Assembly (NCBI RefSeq): GCF_000003815.2 | Contig: NC_049981.1 | Location: 28,918,917 to 28,982,916, forward strand | Source of the DNA: Branchiostoma floridae | Taxonomy: Eukaryota; Chordata; Leptocardii; Amphioxiformes; Branchiostomatidae | DNA: 64,000 nt | Reading direction: 5' to 3' | Shown: in pieces, positions 47,764 to 58,700 of the stretch | Layout: every line of letters begins with the position of its first letter | Position numbering within the stretch: the stretch's first letter is position 1 | The notes under the pieces: generated by a model | Told to the model about the DNA's origin: nothing | What the model saw: the letters and a program-made list of their open reading frames with translations, nothing else | Database searches by the model: none | Translations under genes and position numbers: made by a program

Positions 47764-49786
47764 CTGTCAGGCTTTGCTTTGACGCTTGCTTGAGAACTTT
47801 ATTTCCGTCTGAGGCTACTACGCAACTTGAAATGATGTAACGTTATATGCCTCGCGTCCAAGTAAGGAATGCTCCGATCCGTGGGGTAAGCCAAACTTTA
47901 CGCGGAAGTAACTTTAAACAGTTGAATACGATGCATGAGATCTAGTTGCATGTACGTACAAAGCTCATAAACAAAGGGACATTGTGTACTGGCCACTTTC
48001 CATCCAATTTGATGTGGCAGTAATTACGCTATATACATGTATATACTAGTATACAACATAGCCTATATGTATAAATATGAATGTATAGACCACAGAAGAA
48101 AAGCCTCTTTAGGCTGATCAATCCAGGGACGTTCTAAGTAAACTCAAACTCAAAAGCTAGCTGGTATCAACAGCTAGCTTGTCATTGACAACAGAACAAT
48201 TCTAAAGTTATTATTAACGTTGAAGTACATTTATAAACGCATCGGACCGTGAACAGAAAGATATCAGTGTAATAGTTGAATTGCCTCCGGAGATTACATG
48301 CAAATTAGTTCCTTATTTGGATGCGAGATGTCATATCACAGAGTACACGAAGCACCACATTTTCCGCATACAATGTACTTTAATATCATCAGACGGAAGA
48401 CACGGTCGGAAAGTAAAGTGAAAATGAAAAGTGGCCGATTTTAGCTTCTCATGACATACATATAAACATACATAACCTTTATTTCAACTGGGTGGCCCTG
48501 TACATGTCGTCCCAGCCGCTCTTCCCGGTGGTGAGGGGGTACGCGGTAACGGGAAAATATGAATTATTACCAAAATTAAATGAATAAACTAAGGTTCAAA
48601 CAAAAAATAGTTTTGGCCAAATTTGGCTTGACTTTGACTTGTCTTTACTTTATTTGATCATTCTCTTTCGTTAATATAACGTTATATCACCAAAGGGTAA
48701 ACCCATATGTAATGGGCATTGGTCCACTATCTGAGACAGCAGATCATGAGTCCACAGCGACGCAACCGCGAAAACTTGAGATAAAAAAAAATCATGTGAA
48801 CAACACGAAATTGTTTAGACGTTTTTACGGCGGCCTTCTTCAGGTTTGAATTATTCGGGGTCGAGTGACATCCGCAATTGGTCAAAAGTGCGAAGAAGTG
48901 TGTGAAATTTAAAGAGACCTTAATTAAGTGGAGGAAGACAGAATTCGGTAGTATCAATGTTGATATACAGTCAGATGGCAATATCCAAAGCTAACGTTAA
49001 TCACCAATACAGATCCAGAGAAACATCCACACTACGTCGTGGCCAAGCTTACTTAACTCTTTCTCATTGAAATGTACAAATGCAGTAAACAATTTTAGGT
49101 TCTAAAAATAAATCAGCTCATTTTTCAGTCAAACCTACCTCATTTCTTAGGAAAATGTCTCTATTAATCATAATTAGCACTGAATGCGAAACAATTAAAA
49201 TTGCAACTTGTTTTCGACCCATTCCATACAGGGCATGTAACAAACATTAACGGTAACGGTAACGTTTGTTACAACGGAACACTTAACTAACTAGCCTTCT
49301 TTCTTCGAATCTAGAATTCAGTTTGTTTTGTCAAATTTACTAGAAGTTGAATCCTGAACGCAGGGCGAACATTATAGCGATCCCCGGTCGTTAGATTCTC
49401 ATGCTAAATCTACAGCAATTTTGCCGGGTTGCCCACAACGATAGACAATAACAGTCGCACAACGTGTTGTCTGTTTGAAAACTTCAGATTGTGAACCTTC
49501 ACGGTGAACCTTTTCATTAAATCTCTGACATGCAGTAATTTTCCCGCGCATTTTGAGTCCTTTGAGTGACAAATTTCAAAATTCGTTTTGATATTGTAGC
49601 ATTACTGACCATGTCATGAAATTTCATTTTTCCTCTCAGCAGTAACTTATGATTTCTGCACACTACAGTTAAACGGAGGGTGGGCGCTGTCACCCTGGGC
49701 ACGAGACGCCCTGAACTTTAACCCTAAACAGCTGACTGGCGGGAAAACGTTGCGGAAGTGGAATAACGAGGGACACCAACAACAAC
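47764..49786. other. divergent intergenic region, collagen-like and IDUA genes
   Basis: About 2 kb between start codons on opposite strands. Contains a palindromic AT stretch (about 48029-48055), but no exon, RNA gene or clear TE end was recognised. Confidence 0.5.
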
Positions 49787-52700
49787 ATGTCGGGATGCAG
49801 CTGTGCGATTCTGTGCTTGATTTTTCTTCTGTTAACTGTCGCTTGTTCACCAGATAACGTTGGTGGATTGACAACTTACCATGTGCACGTTGACGCCTCC
49901 AAAATCGTGCAAAACTTGACTCATTTCTGGGAGAGCACGGGATTTTGGTGAGTATCTACAAGTAGATGAGATATGGATAGGGGTTGTAACGTTACGTCTG
50001 ATATCCAAATTACATGGACAGAATATAGAATAGAATGTTTTTTGGTAGTGTATAGACTACAGAGGCCTGTTGCGTAGGGCTATATATGGCCATATATCGG
50101 TACACAGTATGTAGCAGCCTGTCACTAGTTGGTGTCATGTGATTTTTGTGACCTCGTATGACCTCACAATATGCAATACTTCCTCCTCAAACGTCCTTTA
50201 ATACACCACAGGGACTTCACCTTCTTGTGGTAGCAGAACACAGTTTTTCGCCTATGAGGATATACATGGTTAAAGACCCCAAAGTGAGGAGTTTCAATGC
50301 CTCAAAATGTATAGCAGGGTGCAAAATTAATTTACGAGGATTGTGTATGTTGAAGTTCAGTGTAGAATCTACAAAATATGTGAAAATGAGCTTAAGTTTG
50401 TCAGCTTGTTCTCCTATAAAAAGACACTTTTTTACACCAGCAGAGGTCACCATACTGCAGCTGACATACAGAAGTTGCCGGGAACAGGATTCATGCGACA
50501 AAACAAACATCCATTTATCGGTAGCTGAGCATTTACTTGAAGTCCCATTAGTGGTCACTAAAAGACAAATTTGACTGTAATTTGTTATACGGCCACGTGG
50601 TACACCCGATCCCTCGATCTCGGAATTTAAGCAACGCGATGGTCTGGTCAGTACTTGGATGGGGGACCAACCAAGGACGTCCGGATTGCTGTAGCCTCAC
50701 AAAGCTTTCCACAAAATCGTCTTCCGGGAGGGACATAAAACGGGGGTCCCGTGCTCGAGGAGGTGCCTCGACCACGTTTAACAGCCCCATTACTCATAAT
50801 TTGGGTACCTACTGGCTGGCAAAATACACCTGGTGATTATTATCATTTATTATCATTTACCTGTCTCTACAGTCCCCCTCTTCCTCACCAGAGGGCAGAC
50901 CAGTATGATCTGAGTGAAGATGAGGTTCAGAACTTGGCCCTGATTGGCTCGGTACCACTGGGTGGTATCAAACAGGTCCGTATCCATTGGCTACTGGATC
51001 TGGTCACTGCAAGGTATGTCAGCTGATAAATCTTACACTCTCAAAGAATCAGTGCAATGGTTCAGTCAGTAGAATGATTGCACAGCAAATAAAAGGACAT
51101 ACTATTTTTTTCATCATCATTGCCTTCACCAAGAAGGTTATATTTTTGGTTATGGCATGCTGTTGTGTCTGTATATGTAGGTCAACAGCATACAACTTAA
51201 GAAGCTGAGGCCACACCAATTTAATTTCTTGGTTCACGGATTCGCTCGCTCCTATTTTTTGGAAAAAAAAAAAAAAATTACCACTCAGCAAATTTTCACC
51301 ATCAATGAAACCATTTGCCAACTTTCTGGTGTAGCAAACATAAAAACTGACACTACTTTTGTAATTTTCAATGAACAGGTGCTGTTTCCGTACAGTAATA
51401 GTGTTTTTGTACTTTTTTCAAGCTGAAAATTTTTTTTTCTTTATGTTTGGGATTAGCCTTTACCTTTACCCGAACCATTTTACAATTTTTATTTTTATTT
51501 CGCCCTCTCGCTCCATATTTTTTTATGAAAAAATCTGTGAACCAAGAAATTAAATTGGTGTGGCCTGAGTGTGGATTTTCATGATATTTAGAATTTGAGT
51601 AGCACGGCTGCCACACTATTTTTCATCATCATTACCTTCACCAAGAAGGTTATATTTTTGGTTATGGCATGCTGTTGTGTCTGTATATGTAGGTCAACAG
51701 CATATAACTTAAGAAGCTGAGTGTGGATTTTCATGATATTTAGAATTTGAGTAGCACGGCTGCCGCACGGCTGCCGCACGGCTGCCGCACGGCTGCCGCA
51801 CGGCTGCCGCACGGCTGCCGCACGGCTGCCGCACGGCTGCCGCCAATAGCCAATATATGAAACACTGTGAAGTTTCTCCATGCCTTATTAACGTTTAGTG
51901 AGCAGTACTCTTTTTTTGTCTGTTTACTTGTGATGTCTTATTATGGTAGACTGGAATCAGGACATCCAGTCTATAACTTCACCCTACTGGATAACCTGGT
52001 GGACAACCTGTGGCAGAATGGCCTGTATCCAGGCTTTGAGCTGATGGGAAATCCTTCCAACATTTTTACTGACTTTGAAAACAAGACTCAGGTGTACATG
52101 TGGAGAGACCTGGTTTATCAGCTGGCAGATAGGTACATTGGTAAGTAATGATATGTGTCACATGGCTACATGATGTTCCATAGGCTACTGATTAATCATC
52201 CAAAATAGATAACTGGCATAAGAATAAAAATCAAGGCCTTTGCCATTATGTTATTGTTAATGGCACAGCCTACGTTCATTTCTGAATANNNNNNNNNNNN
52301 NNNNNNNNNNNNNNNNNNNNNNNNNNNNNNNNNNNNNNNNNNNNNNNNNNNNNNNNNNNNNNNNNNNNNNNNNNNNNNNNNNNNNNNNATAAAACAGGGC
52401 CTATTAAAATGTTCATCAACTTGCCAACTGCTATTTGTATATCTTTTGGGTGCCATACCAGTTTTCTATGGCTCATATTCTACCCTTTTGCAAACCAGCT
52501 GCAGGAAGTATGCTGTAGAAAACTGACTAGTATATCACCCAAGCTTAGATTTCCAAATAGAGCTCAGAAATTACATGTATTCTGCAAATTGCAAACTATC
52601 TTGAGCCCTGATGTCTAACATGACATGAACAATTTTATCTATAAATAAGCCTTTAAGAATCATGGATTGAGTTGCATTGATGATTTTGCGTATTTGGCTC

Positions 52701-55700
52701 CCATAATGTTTTGTTTCTCCCCACAGAGGAGTATGGTGATGGTTATGTTGAAATGTGGAACTTTGAGACTTGGAATGAGCCAGATCACCACGACTTTGAC
52801 AACTTGAACTTTACTGTACAAGGTGAACTTACATTTGTCAATGTATCTTATATGATATTATTTATGAATTGGAAACATCACTTTGTAATTGGTCTCATCA
52901 TCCCTGTCCTTGATACTGAATGAGTCTTACTATCCCAGTCCTTGGTACTGAATGGGTCTCACCATCCCTGTTCTTGGTACTGAATAGGTCTCACCATCCC
53001 TGTCCTTGGTACTGAATAGGTCTCACCATCCCTGTCCTTGGTACTGCATGGGTCTCACCATCCCTGTCCTTGTCACTGAACAGGCCTTACCATCCCTGTC
53101 CTTGGTACTGAATGGGTCTCACCATCACTGTCCTTGGAACTGAACAGACCTTACCATCACTGTCCTTGTCCTTGGAACTGAACAGACCTTACCATAACTG
53201 TCCTTGTCCTTGGAACTGAACAGACCTTACCATCACTGGCCTTGTCCTTGGAACTGAACAGACCTTACCATAACTGTCCTTGGTACTGGATGATCCTTAA
53301 CATTCCTGTCTTTGTTACTGAATACGTATGAGCCTCTGACATCATTCCTGTCCTTATTGCTTAAGAAGTAAGCTTTGTTTATCCATGACTGAGGGCTAGT
53401 CATTCCTTTATTACGACATTTACAATTGTATTACATTGCAGGTTTCTTGAACTACTATGATGCCTGCTCCGAGGGCCTGAAAAAGGCAAGCCCTTACCTC
53501 AAGTTTGGTGGCCCGGGAGGAGCCTGCAGACAGCCTAGTTTCTCCAGGATTTGTTGGGCACTGCTAGAGCACTGTTCAAATGGAACAAACTACTTCACTG
53601 GGGAGACGGGGGTCAGGCTGGACTTTATATCTTTCCATAAAAAGGTACTGTGATAGTCTTTTTGTAAAGAAATATGTCAAATACCAGTTGCATGCACCTG
53701 TGCAATTTGCATTATATGAGATGTATGGATGGAAATGATTTATAAGTGATAGGTATTATGTTGTTTTTCCATAGGGGACTCCAGGCTACTCAATGACTAT
53801 TCTGGCAGCTGAGATGAACACAATTCACAAGATACAGACTGACTACCCAAAACTGAAAGACGTTCCAATTTACAACAAGTATGTTTTTGTTTCAAGATAG
53901 CTTGGAAATATCCATAAAGGGATTTCTCAGTACAATTAGCCTATAGATAATATTTAGAAAAACATGTTTCAACCTCCTTGCACTAACAGTACATAGCATG
54001 ATTGGCATCTTTCTTTCCTGAGATTACTATAGTAGGTATTCTAGCTTTCCTGTGAGCTAAACTTTGCTGATAAAAGAATCCATGTCGATGCGCTAGTTAC
54101 AGACACATGATAATCAATATCAGAATGGCTGGTTTTTGCTGTAGTGAGGCGGACCCTCTGGTTGGTTGGAATAAGGCAGAAGAGTGGAGAGCTGACGTCC
54201 GATATGCAGCCATGGTGGCCAAGGTAAAACTATTGCTGAGCAGTAGCTTGTCATCTGCAAACAGATTATCATTATATCATTTTTTTTAGCAATATACTTC
54301 AGCCCATGCAGCCTTGACTTTGTGTATAATACATATTCTAGATTCCAAACTTATAGACTAATTAATGTAGGGGCACAGAAAAAATAAGGGCTGCTTGTAA
54401 AACAGAAGAAGTAAAACAAGACATCTGAATTGTGAAGAATTGTGGTGATGATAATTTAGCAGCATCAAATAACTGCTGGCCCGATGGTGGCATAGAAGCT
54501 TGATGTCTGCATACTTTTTGCCGGTGCGTAGCATCGGTTGCATGGATGCATGGATGGATGGATGGAGTGGTCACTATAACCAAATAGCCCTTCTATATGT
54601 GCTATTGCTAGATCGTAGGTTCGAACCCCACTTGCTAATTTTTTTTTTCTTTGTTAGACAAATCTCATGTAGTGTTTTTTTAATAGAAGAAAGACCAATT
54701 CAGTAATTCGATGTTTAAAAACTCTTTTTTCGTGTGATTTTGTTTAACATCCAGGCTTTTTCCAAAATACGCACCGGCCAGCTTTTTTCAGAAGCTTTCT
54801 TTTTTTCCAGGTGATTGTAATGCACCAGAAGTTTATCATTGGTGCTGGTATGCCCTTCTCTCTACTCGGTAATGACAATGGCTTCATGAACTTTCACCCC
54901 AACTACTTCCAACAGAGAACACTGCTGGCTAGATTCCAGGTAAGGCAAAATCATTTCTATGTTTTAGGTGTTCGCAATTAGATTTTTTTGTGGGGCATCT
55001 TCATAAAGTGATGGATTCCAGATGCAAGATTTCATTCAATTAAGCTATCTGTAATGGACCGATCCCAAAACCCCGCCCCCTGTTCGATCATGTTCTTTTT
55101 CGAACACCTCCGTCAAAAACAGCGCTTGTCGGACAGAACTGGCCGCCGCCGCTGTTTAGCTGATAATAACGACTGACTTCTGTTTAGCTTTTTTGACCCT
55201 GAAATCCTCTCAGACCGGGCCGAAAAATAATGCGCTGACTTCTTTAGTGGAGACTATATCCACTGGGTACAGTCATCTGAGGAGGGGGCTGATATAGTTG
55301 TGGTACGGGCGTTATAATTTCAGTCAAAGCGGAAGCGGGAGCCACCGCATATTATTACCTTGCTGGTGGGTAAGAGTGCCCGGTTTCTGACATACGGTCG
55401 ATGCACGTGAAAACCAGGGTACATATATCTGTGACAGGGTGTCTGCTGCGTTCGTTGCATGCATAACAGCTGCAATCATACTCATGATAAAAACGAAATC
55501 AAGAAGAAAGCAGCTCAGGCATTCTTGGAGAGGGAGCTTGTATTACACGCCAACAAATAAGACCCTTTTACAAAGTCTGCCAGTGCAGAGTCCATGTCTT
55601 ATAAATACCCTGCTCTACACGTGCAACCTGCCCACCATCAATGTAATGCTATGCAGTGGCTCTCCGTCCCACAATACCTATACTCGGTGGGTGTAGTCTT

Positions 55701-58700
55701 CAACAAAGAATAGCTGAGCATTTTTTCTTCGGCCATTTCTGTTCAACTGGGGCTGTTTTTGACGGAGGTGTTCGAATTAGAATACGGGGTTCCACCTTGT
55801 TCTATTTGTTCGATATACGTTCGATTGGGATCGGTCCATTAAAGCATACATTAACTGTATTCCAAGTCTTGTTATCCCTAAACCTATTGTAGTAAGACCT
55901 TGGACATTTGGAGTATTTCGTAATGTTCTAGATGAACAAGACTGAGCCACGCAGTGTGCAGTTTGTTCGCAAACCAGTCTTAACAGTGATGGGACTGCTG
56001 AGTCTTCTCGGGGAGGAGGAAGTTTATGGCTCTACTGACCTTCCTGACAGAAACAGTAAGTGTAGAAATGCCATCTCTTAATGCAGAGACTGAAAGAAAT
56101 GAAAATGTACCAAGACTGACATTAACCTCTTCTTCTTTGTTCTCCCTTGCACCTCACACCCTTGACCAATTCATCAGTAAACCAACCACCTTGTGTATTT
56201 CCTTTGCTGTCTATGATCTCCCTCATGATTTTTCACTTTGAAGTCAATGTGACCATAGGGCTTTCCTACTATTTATTAACAGAAGAAATATCCTGCATGA
56301 AATCTTGATCTAGAATTGCCATGAAATTTGATTTTCTGCAGGTCTTAGTGACATGAATAGCCCTGTAGATGTTCTGGCAGCTGTTCACACTCCCTCTTTG
56401 GAACATTCATCAGACAGGTAACGTTAGGTCATTATCATGTTACCCTGGCCATGTAAAATATTTTCACTGCTTTTTGTGAACCTCAATTTTCCTTGTTGAT
56501 AGAAACAAGCTTTTGATGACCTCTTTGGTCTTAGAGACTTTTGCCTAGAACTACATGTATACAGATAAGGTCATAGTCTTTGAATTAGTGGGTCATTTTT
56601 ATTCTAACAGCTAAGAGAGATACAAAAACTTGAGAATGTGTAGTATTACTCTAACATTAAAGCTCCAACATAACCTGGCCAATGTGACCACGTTTTGGTG
56701 GTTCCATAGACAATTTCTTCCCATTTACACGGTCAAGCATTAAGGGATTAAGAATCCTGTTCATGGTAACCACTTGTACAAGTGTACACGTAGAATATAT
56801 CTTTTTGACTACAATGACTATGTGTTGTTCAGCTGGCAGGCATCTGTGCTTGTGTACAGTAGTAATGACACAGCTGAAGTGGTCAATCCAATGGCCACAG
56901 TCCAGTTGAACCTAAACAACATGAGACCTCCTGAAAACACCACAGGTGAGTCACAGTTTAATGTAATTGTAGCACGGTGGGCTTGTGTTCAGGGTTGTTG
57001 ACTGTAGGGACCTGCATGAAGGTACTGAGTTTGGTTATCTGACAGGTCCTGATGTTGTGCCCTTGAGAAAGGCATTTTACACCAATTTCCTTTATTAGTC
57101 GATTCAGATTTAAATGAGTACCAAGCTTCAGCTAGAGACATCTCTCGGATAGGATGTTTTGGAGGTCCTGTGTCTGGGGAGAGCCACACCCAGACCAGAG
57201 CACATTAAAGAACCCACCACATTTATTGAAAGAAGCAGGATTGAGTGGATCAAATACAAAATTCACATGCATATCTGTCTTGATATGCATCTTGTAGTCT
57301 TCAGTACAAACCTGGTGTGTTACGTCATGAGGAGGTTTTCCCAGGTACGCAATACAAAAAAAACAAAGAATAGTAACATTTATTGGATCAAAATAACTTC
57401 ATTCCAAACTATAGTGTGCTTTTAAACTTGGCAGGAAACTGTGCCTCTTTAGTAGAGGCTTTTAAGCAGTGTTTTTTTTCTTGATTACCGAGTATCATAC
57501 TAAAAGTCATGTATTTATATTGCAGACATGATGTATGTGTTGTACCAGCTTGATAACCAGCACAGTAATCCATACAACGTGTGGCTAAAACAGGGCAAAC
57601 CTGTATTTCCCACAAGGCAACAGTTTGCAGAGATGCGGGCAGCAGAGGTACATGTACTTAATATAGTTTGAGTACTGCAACAATCATCATGCAGTAACGT
57701 CATGTTGGTTTATCCTAGTATTAATGTCTTGTTTTAAAACTTTGCATTGGCATCATACCTATTTTTGACATTTCATTCCCATGAAAGGAACTGCATTCAA
57801 ACAATGGGATGGAACCAGGGTTGTAGCCAGCACCTGTCCTTCAGTCCTTTGAAGGAATTTTGCAGCTGGGGACTGAAAAAAGTTTTCCCCATTCCGTCCC
57901 CTGGAACAGACAAAAATTGATATGTAAAGATATAAAAAAAATGAAACCATGTGTTCTTCTTCACCAAAACAGATGCCATTGAACAGTTTAGTCTACAAGC
58001 AAAATTTGCACCTCAAAATGCAGGAAATAGTGTTTCAGAGGGTCTTGATTTAAAAAAGGTTTTCTGGGACCCAGACCCCCTAGAAATGACGCGCAACGTC
58101 ACGCCATGCCTTCGGTGCTCGATAGGATTCCCATTCAAAATCAAGGGGACTGAAAATGATTTCAGGCTGGCTACAACCCTGGATGGAACATTGGTTAACC
58201 CTCTCAACACGTCATAAAATTTTTTCCTGTATACCATATACGACATATAAATTCAGTCTATACAGGTGTCAATTAGTACTTTTTGTGTATTATTATTACA
58301 GCTGTTATGTAAGGAGTAGACTAGGAAAACTATATATTGCTGGAAAGCTCACAGAATGGCCTTTCCAAAACAAGCAAAATAAATATCATACCATCAATCT
58401 GAGGACAGCAATCGTCATGGAAACCACTCAAAAACACATTTGCAACACTCCCAAAAAAAGTTTCACAAAAGAAAACATTTGGCTAGGGGCTGAGTTTTTT
58501 GTGTCATTTATCATAAAACTATGTAGAAATACTCAACCATACATACACAATGCTGGTATGCTGTTAGAATGACCAAAAACTAAAAATCAAAGCATGATTT
58601 CAAATAAGTTCTGTGTTCATAAACAAATGTTCACCCCAATAAACAGTTGTGCCCCCCTCCCCACACCTGTAGTTGTACTATTAAAATAATGAATATGCCT

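Noticed and set aside
50587-50697. functional 5S rRNA gene
   Set aside because: Only promoter-region blocks are conserved, other positions are changed, a SINE body follows, and there is no T-run terminator.
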